Shown here: one piece after another, positions 36,110-48,100 of the stretch
Layout of the letters: every line of letters starts with the position of its first letter
Numbering within the stretch: position 1 is the stretch's first letter
Origin: Anseranas semipalmata
Taxonomy: Eukaryota > Chordata > Aves > Anseriformes > Anseranatidae
Length of the DNA stretch: 64,000 nucleotides
NCBI GenBank assembly: GCA_013399115.1
Contig: VXAA01003936.1
Coordinates: 29,260 to 93,259, forward strand
Direction: 5' to 3'
The notes under the pieces: model-generated
Database searches by the model: none
What the model saw: the letters and a program-made list of their open reading frames with translations, nothing else
Told to the model about the DNA's origin: nothing
Program-made: the position numbers and the translations under genes

Positions 36110-39100
36110 GATGTAATGGTGTAAGAAATATTCAGGTAGTACTGATCTATTTTTCAGGATCGCCCAACTCCTGAAGTCTTTTTGTCCAACATTTAAAAAA
36201 AAAAAAAGTACCTTCTGTAACAATAGATGTTTGCATCCTTTGGCACAAAGATCATATGCAACACTAAACTCAGATGCAGTGTTCTATAAGCTCTCCCTTC
36301 CTTGGATCCGAGGAAGGATTGATATAAAGTAGTAGTTCTATTTAAAGTTATGGCACATGCTGAGTTTTCATCCTGGGTAACTGAAAATATAATTTGACAG
36401 AATAGTCTTCTGAGCCAGCTCATTTTTTTAAGGAAAATGAGTAAGATTTGGGCCAGAGTTCGCAGTACTAAGAAAGGATACCAGATGTAACTTTTATTTA
36501 CGCATTGCTGCAAATTCTCTAAGAAAAGAAAGATTTCTGAGAATTGAAGTGAACTGTAAGTTAGCACCCATTGCTGTTGTCTCTAGGAGGTGTTTGTGGC
36601 TAGAGCAGCGTAGCCCTGTCTGCATATGAGAGAATGCCAAGGAGAGACAAGGTCAACAGGAAGAAAGGAATGAAGATTGTGGCAAGACAGCAGTGAGTAG
36701 GCAGAGGGAAGAACATGCACATCTTGGTGTTTCTGGATCTGCATATAGCTGTCATTTTGCTAGGTGGGAGTCTTCTGAAAATCATAGGCATGGAGCTGAG
36801 GGTATTATATGCTAAATTGGATTAACTGTACATTTTTCTTGTACTTGGAAATAACGAGGATTTTATCAGCAAGTCTTTGTTTCAGCCATGTTTAGAGGTA
36901 CTCTGCATTTTTTCACTTAGATCCCAAATTCAAATAAGTCCTCTGTCTTGCTCTTGAAATAGGTGTGTTAGAACATAACTGTCATTACAGAGCATGGCTA
37001 CAGATATAAATGGTCCTTGATAGCTTGAACCAGGTTCAAAAAGTGATTGAAAAACTGTCAGTGGCACTGAACGCATCTTGACAAGCTATTCCTGTTGTAA
37101 TTATGTACATGTTTATCAAACTGGCACTTAAGACAATGAATGTTTTCATCTTGAAATACCATTCTTTGTAAAGAACTGGAGCTCCTCTGTGTTTTAGATG
37201 TAATTGATACGTTACAATAAAAAATAAATCAATGGGTTCTGAATGTAAAGTGTCAGTGTAATGCTGGTGAAATTTTTGCCTATTCGCTTATTAAAAAAGA
37301 ATGAATTGTTGACCAAAATTAGAGTTTGACTTAGCAGTAAATAAAAACAGTGCCTCTACAAGACTTCAGGGGGTAATAGGACTTTCCTGGGGAGTTTTCC
37401 AGCCAGTGGTTTCTATATGCACAAACCACTCCGAAGCGGTGTCTCGCTACCACCGATGGCTTGTTGCAGAGGATCCCTAAGCAGTGGGGAGCTGCCTTCC
37501 AGCGTAGGTGCCGACTGTGATCAGTTGGATTGCAGCTCCGTGCAGCTGCAAAGTGGCAACTCCTGCACTGCTGGCTCAGGGCACAACACAGACCCAGGGT
37601 GAGTGAAGCAGCACGCCTGGGGTTGGTGTGATGCGGGGGGGGAGGCTGATAAAGAAGGTGAGGAAGCCCCGGTGTAAGGAGGATGATCAGGTTAGGAGCA
37701 GAGAAAAAAGGTAGGGGGGCACCTCTGCAAACCGGAGCCCTTAGTACGCAGCTGCGTGAGGCACACATAAATGTAAAAGCTCCAAGAGCAAATAAATAGC
37801 ACTTGAGATTAAAATATGAAATTATATATGTAACTGCTGCAGGTTTTTTGCTTTTTTTCTTCTGAAAGTTAAAGCTGCTGTGCAAGTTTTTTTGTTGTTT
37901 CCATAAATGTTTTACTGCTGATGATCCTGTGCAAGCGAGAATTCAGCTGTGATTGAATGAAAATTCCTTGACCAAAGGAACAGTTTGGAATTTGGTGGCT
38001 GCTGGAGTTTTTGTTTGAGACTAACTCTAAAATGCAGGGTGGATGATCAGCTTTTTATTTGCCATAAAGAAAATACAAAGTATTAGTTTTCTGTCGATTA
38101 GAAATCTACTAGGTGGGCATATAGCAAATAGGATTATCACTGTATTTTGGAGGTTTATCTATGTTAAAGGGCAAATTTCTAAAAGTCTGATGGCTTTGTG
38201 CACTTGAAGGGATTAGCATTTACATGCTTCACCTCTTGCATCGCCTACTCTTGTTAGTCTATGTCTTCTGATTTGGGAAAGGCATGATTGTGGCACTTAC
38301 AGATTTACAGGTTTTGAGTTCAGAATCAGCTCTGCGGTGGACGTAAGACTGATTCAGATCTTACTGCATCATGGTATATTCAAACACTTTTATTACAGAG
38401 TAAGGGAAAAAGAAAGGGTCTTCAACTATACACACACACAAAAAAAACCAGCAACAACAAAAAAGAGCGCTGTTGTAGAAATTAATTGTGGTGCTGATTA
38501 CAAATCTGATTTTGATCTTGATATTTTTCATGGCTGGCTATTCCTGTTTATTCTTCTTTCAGCATTGGTTTTTGACTTAAATAATTATTCCCTTCCTGAC
38601 AATGTATCAATAGAGAGCAATTGTGTCTTCTCTGTTCCTTCTGCAAAGCTAACACACAGCTGCTGTTCCTTTCACGAGCCGCTCTGTGCTCAGAGCGAAG
38701 CATGTCACCTCCTGAGCAGATTATTCTGTACGCAGCTCCCCGAGTGCGTGCTCTGCTTTAAAGTCCACCAGGATCCTGTCTCGGAGCAGAAGAGCTTACA
38801 GCCTAAGTATAGGTGTAAGACAGCAGTGTGCACAAAGAGGGAGGCTGAGGTTAACAGGATTATGAGGCTGATGAAGTTTGCAGCCTGCTTAGCAGGTTGG
38901 CAGCGCTCTGGGACACCTGCCACAGAAGTACCTGGCGAGGAAGAAATTCCCATCCCTCTTCAGAGAGATGAGCTCGTGGGCCTGGTGCCCGGTACCGTGT
39001 CAGAAGCCTTCATGCAGGTGCCAGCAGAAGCGCTGCCCGGTCCTCTGTCCATGGGCTGTGTGCGCAGCCTCTTTGGCTTAGAGTTGGCTTGTGTTGGTTT

Positions 39101-39540
39101 TATTTTCCTATATCCATATTTTAAGTATAGATATGGGCTTGGCTCTGTTGTTGCTGCAGTGTGAGAGACACAAGTAATGTAGAAAGCTGTGAGAAAAGCT
39201 GTGCATTGGGATTTTCTAAGATAGCATTTTAAACTGCTTCAATTCATCCCCTTCCCCTCCTTGCTCTACCATGGCAAGAGCAGACTTTTAAATGCTTCAT
39301 GCCGCCATAAAGTTTGTTGTGAACGTCCAGCATCTCAGGTCCAGCCAAAACTTCAGCTGTCCATGGGCTAACCACAAACCACCTCTTACCACTACGGCCC
39401 GCCAGGTGCGAGCCGTGGAATCGTGCTGTTTGTAAAGCTGTTGTTCCACATTTTGTGATGATGCCGGCCCCATCTCTCCCGCTTTGGGCTATCCTTCCAC
39501 GCAGAGAGGGAGAAATTATTTTTGCGGAGTGAACCAGCTC
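36110..39540. other. USPL1-ALOX5AP intergenic, left part
   Basis: No gene is supported. The only notable item is a plus-strand frame open for 275 codons at 38337-39164. It begins with GTG, has no ATG for about its first 170 codons, resembles nothing I know, and contains a CA run. A GC-rich patch at 37.42-37.76 kb carries runs of G. Composition shifts from AT-rich to balanced towards the tRNA island. Confidence 0.6.
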
Positions 39541-39621
39541 TTAATAGGAAGCACCCAGCCCTGTCCTTGCTCCGCGGCGGTTCTACAAAGCAAGTGGGAA
39601 AAGGTGGGGTGAGAAGAAGGG

Positions 39622-39628
39622 AAAAAAA
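39622..39628 (-). terminator. Pol III terminator of tRNA-Val
   Basis: Seven A on the plus strand give T7 on the transcribed strand, 4 bases after the 3' end of the tRNA-Val gene. This is a strong RNA polymerase III stop and supports an active gene. Confidence 0.9.
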
Positions 39629-39632
39629 GTGG

Positions 39633-39705
39633 TGTTTCCGCCCGGTTTCGAACCGGGGACCTTTCGCGTGTTAGGCGAACGTGATAACCACTACACTACG
39701 GAAAC
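39633..39705 (-). tRNA. tRNA-Val (AAC)
   Basis: The minus strand gives a complete 73-base cloverleaf. The acceptor stem GTTTCCG pairs perfectly with CGGAAAC, followed by discriminator A. The D arm contains AGTGGTTAT. The anticodon stem TTCGC/GCGAA encloses loop CTAACAC with anticodon AAC, and the T arm is CCCGG-TTCGAAA-CCGGG. No intron and no CCA are encoded, as usual in eukaryotes. Box A and box B regions are intact and a T7 terminator follows. It matches the vertebrate Val-AAC consensus as I know it, so it is probably functional rather than a SINE-derived pseudogene. It lies 203 bases from the tRNA-Asn gene on the same strand. Confidence 0.98.
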
Positions 39706-39894
39706 TCCCGATGACGGCTGTTGTGCTGGAGCCCAACTTGGCGGTAGCCCTGCGGAGCGGCAGGGTGGTGGCGGCCGGCTTCGGCTCGCGGTGAGCCGCC
39801 TGCCGGCGGCGGGGTTAACCCGGGAACGCGCGGCATAAAGGCGGGGTGGGGGGCACCCAGCCGCCGCGGGCAGAAAAAGTACCCCGTGCGTGAC

Positions 39895-39898
39895 AAAA
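39895..39898 (-). terminator. Pol III terminator of tRNA-Asn
   Basis: AAAA on the plus strand gives T4 on the transcribed strand, 10 bases after the tRNA-Asn 3' end. This is the minimal polymerase III stop. Confidence 0.75.
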
Positions 39899-39908
39899 CG
39901 TGGCGCCC

Positions 39909-39925
39909 CGTCCCTGGGTGGGCTC

Positions 39926-39976
<51 letters not shown>

Positions 39977-39982
39977 AGAGAC
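39909..39982 (-). tRNA. tRNA-Asn (GTT)
   Basis: The minus strand gives a complete 74-base cloverleaf. The acceptor GTCTCTG pairs with CAGGGAC (one G-U), discriminator G. The D arm is GCGC-AATCGGTTA-GCGC. The anticodon stem TTCGG/CCGAA encloses CTGTTAA with anticodon GTT, and the T arm is GGTGG-TTCGAGC-CCACC. It agrees with the vertebrate Asn-GTT consensus and has no lesion. A T4 terminator lies 10 bases downstream. Its neighbour tRNA-Val is in the same direction, but polymerase III genes are transcribed separately. Confidence 0.98.
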
Positions 39983-40429
39983 GCGCTGCGTTCCGTGTTC
40001 GCCGAGGCGCTGCTGGTCCCCGCGGTACCGGCGGCCCCGCTGCCCCGGGGGCCCCGGCGCGGCTCGCTCTGAGGGGCCGGAGGCGGCGGGGCCGGGCAGG
40101 CAGCGGGGGGGCTCCCTGCTCCTGCTCCCGCGCGTTTTGGGGCGGCTTTGCACATTTTCGTGGGCTTCGTAGCTCCTCACGTCAGCTTCATCTTCCTCAG
40201 GCAGGAGGAAGGGGATTTCGCCCAGCGCCACAGCGAGCGGGAGGGCCGGCATCCAGCCGCAGCGGGGGAACGCGGCCGTGCCCGGCCGCAGCGCTGGGGG
40301 GCCCGGCGCCGGAGGGGACCCAGGGCAAGCACGGAGCGGCCACGGCAAACAGAGACATCGAGGGGAAACAAGCAGCGGGACGAGGAGCCACGCGTGGCCT
40401 AAGCTTGGGTGGGATGGCTTGAAACCCAC

Positions 40430-41440
40430 CCCCCGGCTCCTGCTGTTTATTTTTTTGCATTATGGCAACTCCAAGCTTAACGCTAAGAACCATCCTTAAA
40501 CGCCAGCTACGATCATCTGCTCGGTAGACAACAAAATTTTGATGCTCAAGTAAGAAAAGATGATTTTGTGCTGAAAATAAGAACTTCAGTCCAAATAAAA
40601 GCATTCTCAAAGCGCTACTGATCTTCTCTTTCTGTTTTTTTTTTTTTTTTTTTCCTACAGCAAATTTACCAAGAGTTAAAAATCTGGGGGTTAAAAAAAG
40701 AAAAACAAAAACACAGCCCAAATCTAAACCTAGATCCCATTTATGGCCCTGCCGCTCACCCTGCAGTGTCTGTGCAGAGCACAGTGCAGGTCCCCCAGAA
40801 ACGCAGCCTCCTCCTGTTAGGCTAGCAGTAGGTCACAGCTCACAGGTTGTGTTAGTCACCCACCTGTCTGACAGCATGTTTCTGTCTGTTTGCTCGTACC
40901 CAGTTACCTGATAGCTCCCCTTATCTGTTAACGCAGGTGATAACAATTTGCATGAGAGAGAGGCTGGGTAAAAACACAGCTGTAGGTAAATTTGTCCCCA
41001 CGGAACAAGGTGGATTTTGCAACTTGCACCCGCTGGAGTCTTGTGCCAGGCGGAGTGCATGTGCTTCCTAGCCACCGGGGATCCCACCTTCCATGGGATC
41101 GAAGGTGGGGTGGGAAACGTGCTGCAAGAATTGTGTTCAGCCGTGTTGAGTATGCATGAGGAGCTCTGCTCGTGACCTGAGGGTCCCATCACTGGTGGGG
41201 CTGATGGAGCTGCGGTCAGGGAGGTTCCCTGGCTGGAGGCAGCAGGGTTATGGAGAGTGGCCAACATCCTTCCTCCTCCCAGCTGGGTACTGGTCAGGCA
41301 CTTGCAGACTTGTCTCTTGTTTCTCTGGGCTTCCTCTGCAAATGCTGTGTGATGAGGGTGAAAAAGGGTGTGATGAGGGAGTCTGTGGGCTGCGGCTGTG
41401 CTGCATCCGAGCGCGGGGTGCTACTGCTCTCCTCTGAGGC
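40430..41440. other. Region upstream of ALOX5AP
   Basis: No coding exon is recognised. There is a run of 19 T at 40635-40653. The stretch from about 40.9 kb to 41.4 kb is balanced in composition and is presumably upstream flank of ALOX5AP. I see no obvious TATA box at a fixed distance from the start codon. Confidence 0.5.
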
Positions 41441-41443
41441 CAT

Positions 41444-41488
41444 AGGAAGTGTTTCGCGATTCAAGATAAGACAGACCATCACTTCCTC
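41444..41488 (+). promoter_or_regulatory. ALOX5AP: Candidate ETS/PU.1 and GATA sites of the ALOX5AP promoter
   Basis: AGGAAGTG (41444-41451) and its reverse form ACTTCCTC (41481-41488) fit the ETS/PU.1 core GGAA, and AGATAAG (41464-41470) fits a GATA site. They lie 70-115 bases before the ATG. FLAP is expressed in myeloid cells, where PU.1-type factors drive it in human, so the motifs are plausible, but the transcription start is not known here and short motifs occur by chance. Confidence 0.35.
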
Positions 41489-41555
41489 CTTCTGTGCTCA
41501 CAGGGCTGAGCTGCCGCCGCGGCTGCACCGTCCACCCCGACAGCCCACTTGCAAA

Positions 41556-41625
41556 ATGGACCAGGAAACCCTGGGAAGCATCGTCCTGCTCGCCATCGTC
41601 ACCCTGATCAGCGTCATCCAGAATG
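41556..41625 (+). CDS. ALOX5AP: ALOX5AP exon 1 coding part
   Basis: It encodes MDQETLGS then IVLLAIVTLISVIQN, the first membrane helix, and ends in phase 1 before donor GTGAGA at 41626. The context GCAAAATGG has A at -3 and G at +4. The 5'UTR is just upstream, with its start not defined. Confidence 0.97.
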
Positions 41626-44600
41626 GTGAGACAGAAATCAGCATTTATGGAAGGGCTGAGGAAAATCCAGTGGGATGTATGCTGAGATGATCTCTGGGCA
41701 AATAACCTCTTGCTGTAAGTGTGTGCGTGCGTAGGCATCACTTTGGCTTTAGGGATGGTCTTTTCAGCGCATCGTCTTGCATATCGTTGTTTCAGTAGCT
41801 TGTCAGTCCTGCTCTGTGAGCTGTTCATATGTATGCCAGCTAATGAAAGGGATGACGTGCTGGGGCTGAGGGTGACAATGTGAACTTGAATTCAACGACT
41901 GGGACCTCCTTCCCCGGATAAAGCCCCAGCGCTGATCTTTGGACAGAGCCTCAGGGGCTGCAGGGCTCAGAGCTTTGCACGGAGCTGGGTGAAGGCAGCA
42001 AAATGGCACTGACCACCCTGAGAAGTCTGCTCGGATGATCTGGGGGCACCCAGCTGCCCAAGTCCTGCAGCTCAGCTAGTTTCAACTATCTGCAGTCCCA
42101 AAAACACTGCGCATTTCCTAAAATGGGGAAGTTTCCTTTTTTAGCTCTTATTCAGACCCCTACGCTCAGTACTATTCTTCAGGGCTTTTCAAATCAAACT
42201 GCAAGCTTCTCTCTTGTGCAAATCTGTTTTTAGCTTGATCATCATCCTTTACAAATACTTAATCATTTTAGCAGAAAATGCTGCCCAGCATCCAGACAAG
42301 GGAGTGGATTTTGCCCCGGATGCACTGAGATTGCCTGAGCTCAAGGAGAATCAGTAGCACGGTGGGGATCTGACGCAAATGCTTGCAATCTTCTGCAGAG
42401 GCTTCTTGGTACAAATGGGAGATTCTCACTGAGCGTAAACCTCACGGTCGGTCCTAGGAAATGGGCTGTGCTGCAGGGAGGGGAAGTGGTGGAAGCTCAG
42501 CATAAGCCTGGCTGCCACAGAGCAGAAAAAGGGTGAGGACTGGTGAGGTTTTGTTATAGGCACTAAATGCTGCACCATTCAACCCAGTCCTATTTTCTGG
42601 TAAATGCCCAGCATGTGATTTCAAGGGTGGCAGAATAGGGTGTGCTGGGATCAGAGCACATGCTGCACTGTGCCAAATATACGTTAACCAGATGCCTGAC
42701 CTTAATTGTAGGTTTGCCCTCTCCCTCTCCGTGGTGGTTTAACTTTGTCTGGCTGACAGACGCCCACCCAGCCGCTTTCTCACTCCCCCTCCTCAGCAGG
42801 GCAGGGGGAGAAAATGTGATGAAACAGCTCGTGGGTTGAGGTAAGGACAGGGAGATCGCTCACCAGTTACTGTCATGGGCAAAACAGACTCAGCGTAAGG
42901 GAGATTAATGTAATTTATTGCCTATCACTAGCAGACTAGAGCAGTGAGAACTACAAGCAAGCTACAAACACCTTCCCTCATCCCCCCTCTTCTACCTCCT
43001 CCCCCCGAGCAGCACAGGGGAACGGGGAATGGGGGCTGCGGTCAGTCCCTAACACTGCATCTCCACCGCTCCTTCATGGTCACTCTCTGCCCCTGCTCCA
43101 CGTGGGGTCCCTCCCATGGGATGACGTCCTTCCCGAGCTGATCCTGCGTGGGCTTCCATATGGGTCCGTACCACAGGGCCCATCCCTCAGGACCAAACTG
43201 CTCCAGCACGGCTCCCCCACGGGCGGCAGCTCCCGCCAGGCCTCCTGCTCCTGCGTGGGCTCCTCTCCACGGGCTGCAGCTCCGGCCCGGGGCCTGCTCC
43301 TGTGGGGGCTCCCATGGGCCGCAGCCTCCTCCAGGCCACATCCACCTGCTCCATGGGGGCTCCTCCATGGCTGCAGCGTGGAGATCTGCTCCGTGGGGTA
43401 CCCATGGGCTGCAGGGGGACGGCCTGCTCCACCATGGGCCTCTGCACGGGCCGCAGGGGAACTTCTGCTGCGGCGCCTGGAGCCCCTCCTGCCCTCCTTC
43501 TGCACTGACCTGGGTGCCTGCAGGGCTGNTCTCACATGGGGCAGCTCCTGGGCTCTTCTCACCCCTGCAGCCCCCCTGCTACCAAACCCTTGCCACGTAA
43601 ACCCAATACACTTTGAAACTCAGGCCTTTACCTCCCAGTAACACGCACTTTGGTTTCATGGAAGTCGCTCTGTGAGATTACTGACCCAACTGCTGTGGGC
43701 TGGCCGCGTTGCGGAGGGCTCCATGTGCCGCTCAAGTGCGGCACACAGCCCTGAGCTATGACTTCAGAGCTTGCATCACTTGATTTCCTCCTCCCGAGCT
43801 TTCTGTCTAGAAAGACCTGACTGATCTGGATACATGTATCATGCATACAGTGATTAGGGCAGTAGAAGTGCTGGGCAAGGGATTGCAGTTGCACTAAACT
43901 CTTGCTACGGTTCCAGTTCAGCACAGCATCTGCTTGACTGTCTTTAAGTACGTGGAGCCAGTACAACGTAAATTTGGGTTTACATGCCTGTCTGCACCTG
44001 GTGCAGGACAGAAAGAAAGCAGTTCTGGTGAATGCTGTTGTTCCAAAGCTGGGTGCAGGTTGTGGTGCTGCTTTCTGCCCATTTGCCATCACCTTGCTCA
44101 CTTCAGGAATCTCCGCATCCTACAGAATGACTCGAGTGGCTGGATGTCCCCGAGCCACATACGTAGCTTTGGTTTTGTTCTTGCGTCACTGCAGTGTTGC
44201 AATCAAGCGGCTCTCAGGGCAAACCAGTGCTCATTGCTGAGCAGATCAGGACAGAGGAAGCGATGTGAAGTGGAAGGAAGGGCCAGCCTTGTACGCTTCC
44301 CAGCACTCGCTCGGCTGGAGCACCAGGGCACTGCTTCTGTTGCGTGGACTTGTGAAACAAACAGGCTCCCTCCCCTCACGTGGCCACGTTGATCCACTGA
44401 AAACAGAGCTGAAATCAAAAGCGTGTTATTTCTGGCTGGATCATCTCCCCAGCTCCCTTGCTGCATGCGCCTGAGAGCTGGACTGTGGCGGTTCAGGCTC
44501 GGGGTGACTGATGCATCCCTGGAGCCCCGGGGCATCGTTCCCTGCTGTAGCTGAGCCAAATTAACCCCCCTCAGCCTCCTTTCTCCGTTGCACCTCCCTG

Positions 44601-45132
44601 CTCTGCTCGCCACTCTTGCGCTGGGTTGTGAAACCACCTTCTCACCTCGATGACCAGAGGAAAAGAGCAGGAAATACAACCGCGGTGTTGCAAGCTGCTT
44701 TGCACAGCGGAGTCTCCCATTTTCCCCACCTAACAGGAGCACAATGCTGCTGTGCTGCCAGCCCAGACCCCTGGCAAGGGCCATCACTATATGGGACCTG
44801 CAGGTCCGCTCTGCTCCTCTGCAGAGCTTCAGGAGAGGTGTTCCAGGATGGAGCAGTGGAGTCTCCAGGCACAAGGTTCCCCCCCCATTCGCTGCTCTCA
44901 CCTGGGGGGTCCACGGGGTCCCGAGGAAATGCAGCCACAGTGGTGGGTTGGAGGTGAAGGCCCCACGCATTTTTGCTAGTTAAGAGGTGGGCACCTCGTG
45001 GGAGCGGGCTGTCTAAGCTCTTTCTGGGTTCAGTGGAGAAAGATCAGCACTTCAGTGGGGTGGTTTCTCTTGTGCTGGTGGCTGTCTGAGGGTCAGATTG
45101 ACCTACAGGCACAGAAGTTATCCTTCTATTGT

Positions 45133-45174
<42 letters not shown>

Positions 45175-48100
45175 TGATGTGTTCTATATACATCTTTGGC
45201 TAATATTCTAAACCACAGGGTGACTTGGGTGCACTGAGATTGGGTGCATGATAATACAATGCTTGTAGCTTGTAGCCTGTCAGAGCTCTGTGTGGTGTAT
45301 TTGGGTATGATAGATGGTCTCTGTTTTAGTGTCATTAGATAAAACATGTTTGTCAAGCACACGATACATTATCTTGAGGTACTGCATTTTTGCAGCAGCT
45401 AACATCCAGGCACAACACTGTTGCTTGGAAGTAGAAAACGCAACGTGGGTTACACAGAGATCAGCCATCCAGACAAGGTTTTCAATGAGCCCCCCAGGGA
45501 AATGAACACGTCCTGCAGGATGTCCTTGTTTTGGCAAATGGGTGTCACTGAAAGAGAAGGGAATCTCTTTTCTCCCTGCTCTGTTAGAGAGTGAGGATGG
45601 GGTTTGGCAGCTCCGACTAGAAAGTTTTTTCCCCCTGGGGGCACAAATGCCCAAGTCTGGGTGGTACCTCTGCAGCAGGGTGGGGATTAAACAGGGCTCA
45701 GAGGTGAGAGCCGGCTGCCAGTCACATGCAAAAGCGTGGGGATGGATGTCTGAGGTGCTGGTTACACCAGGTTAAACGCTTGCCCAGAGGGCTGGGTTAT
45801 ACCACGGTGAAGAGCGAGCGTGCTGGCCACATCCTGCACCTCCACACATCCGCGCACTCTCCTGCTGTCCAGGCACACACGTGGATGCTCACGACAGCAG
45901 AACCGAGCCCACAAAGAACAGCTTCTGAAATATCTCCAAATTACATCTCAGATCAAACAGTTTGTGTGTGCGTGTGTTTTGTTTTGTTTCTTTTAACAGC
46001 TTTTTTTGCCAGCAAATTGGAGCATGAGAGCAAACACTGCAATGGCAAAGGGTTCCAGCGGCCGGGGACCTCTGCTTTTGACCGCGTCTACACTGCCAAG
46101 TGAGTAGCAAGCCCTGCACAGCCGGTGGGGCAGAGAAGGGCTCACCTCCCTCTTCCTTAGGGCTTAATTCACATATTTTTGGGGTCCGAAGGTGGGCACC
46201 CAATGCCCTCAGCTTGAAGCTCTGCTCTGCAATCCCATCACTGTGTGCATTGCAGCAGTGTTTAGACCCGCGCTCTCAAGTGTGTTTGCTGGTGAACCCA
46301 GGACTTGCAGCCCTGCTGCGTATTATGTCCTGCCACTTGGGAAGCAGTTCCCCCAGCAGCACCTGAAGCTGGACGTGTGACACAGCACAGCTGGTGTCCC
46401 AAACACACTGCAGCTCGAAAGGGAAGAGATGCTGGCTGGAGGAGCGGGTGGGTGGCAGAGCTCCTAACAAAGCCCCGCTCCTCTCTGCTCTCCTCTTCCC
46501 CACCACATTCAGTGCATCTTGTCTTTGACATCCCTTCAGAGGGAGCAGAGAGGAAAATTAATTCCAACCCAGAAGAAAAAAAGAACATAAAATATTTTTT
46601 ATTACCCGTGAAGTACTGGCATTGCGCTTGAAAAGGCACAGGACATCAAACCGCTGCCCTTCACAGGTGTGTGACCTCTGCGAGAGGAGGATACCTCCCT
46701 CTGGGAGAGCGTTCCCAGCTGAAGAAGGGAGTCGGAAACAATTCCTGTGCACGCGCAAGGAGACACGTTAACTTTGTCTGACGCTCCTTTTTGCTGCGTG
46801 GTTTTCCTCTTGTTGGCTTCGCTCAGCTCTTCATGCCCATAACTTGATTAATATGACTTAAGTACAAGGATTTCACAAGCTGACAGAGCACACATTGTCT
46901 ATCACGCATGCTAGAGGAGGCAGGCGCATTTCCCAGCTGCCAGGCACGTTCGCGGGGCGGTTTGTTTCCCCGAGCAGGCAGAACAAAGGCGCCCATTCTC
47001 CACGCCAGGCGGCAGGTAAGCAAATCCCTGGGCGAGGCAGCGACCGTGCTGGGGCACGGGCACGCGAGGAGCCGCTTCGCTGGTCCTGCTCGCACGCCTG
47101 CTCTGCCCCCGGCTGCCTGCAGCATCCCCGCCATCCTGGAGCTCGTGCAGTGCAAATCCACCCCACCGTCACTCGTGGGGGAAAGAAAATGATTTTCTTT
47201 TGATTTTCCCTGTGTTCTGATTTCTCTCCCCTAAATTCCTTCATAGCCAAAACTGTGGGCACGCGTACCCTACATTTCTCGCCGTGCTTTGGTGCGCTGG
47301 GCTTCTCTGCAGCCAAGGTAACACTTATTTTTATTCCCCCTTCAACCTTACATGACTTTCAGCAGGGGATGGAGAGCGCTTTGGTGCTTTGGACTATTCC
47401 CATAGAGTTGTTGTGGGCAAGGTCCCTCTGCTTGGGGTGGAGGCTTTGGCGCCTGGATGCCGGGCATGCCATGTTATTCACCCTCAGAGCTGGAAATGGG
47501 GTCATTTGGTTAAATTGCCGGAGCTGCCCTGGGGGGGGGCTGTGACTTCAGGCTGTGCTGGGGAGAAGGTGCCTGGGGCTGGGGAAGGAAGGTGTGTGAA
47601 AGCGGCATTGCCATCTACCTGGAGCCAACACCACACACTGAGCACTTACCTGCACTCCTGAATGATATCTCCTGCAATGCAATTGGAGTTTTCCCAAAGT
47701 TAGGGTCAGGAGAAACTTAGCTAATTTCCTAGGGTTGGTGGCTGTTCTTTTTGGAAGAGAGGAGCTTCATGGCCAGGGGGAGAGGTGTGGGGAAAGCCGT
47801 ACACTCCTTCCTGGGTTTCTGATGGGGCCAGGTGTATGTTTTGCATGGCTGAAGGCAGAATTACACCCAAAAGGTCCTCAGAAAGGGGAGAGTGGGGACA
47901 GTAGATGCAGCGGGACCCAGGCTGGTGTTTGTAATGTGTTTCTTCTACCTTTTACACAGCTCCTGCTGCCTTTGCTGGCCTGATGTACTTGTTTGTGAGG
48001 CAGAAGTACTTTGTGGGCTACCTGGGGGAGAGGACCCAGAGGTAAGACTTTGCAGAGCCCCTTCACAAAACCCGGGGTGCTTCAGCAGCTCCCGCTCAGA

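Larger units (their letters stand above)
39540..40430. promoter_or_regulatory. CpG-rich island containing two tRNA genes
   Basis: The segment is strongly GC- and CpG-rich between AT-richer flanks and includes both tRNA genes. Long open frames here in several frames on both strands are a product of composition. No protein exon is recognised. It may simply be the open-chromatin surround of the tRNA genes, or a promoter for an unannotated transcript. Confidence 0.5.
41626..45999 (+). other. ALOX5AP: ALOX5AP intron 1
   Basis: This 4.4-kb intron contains the LTR at 42.73-43.61 kb and an (AT)18 microsatellite at 45.14 kb. A minus-strand ATG frame of 255 codons at 44203-44970 overlaps open frames on the other strand and has no recognisable domain, so I treat it as chance in GC-rich DNA. 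Confidence 0.85.

Noticed and set aside
39691..40429. Long minus-strand frames over the tRNA island
   Set aside because: They run through tRNA genes and CpG-rich DNA; no protein family match.
43102..43641. Long frames on both strands at 43.0-43.6 kb
   Set aside because: They lie inside the ERV LTR and reflect its GC-rich internal near-repeats.
44203..44970. 255-codon ATG frame on the minus strand in ALOX5AP intron 1
   Set aside because: GC-rich DNA, overlapping open frames on the other strand, no recognisable domain. About what is expected by chance at this composition.
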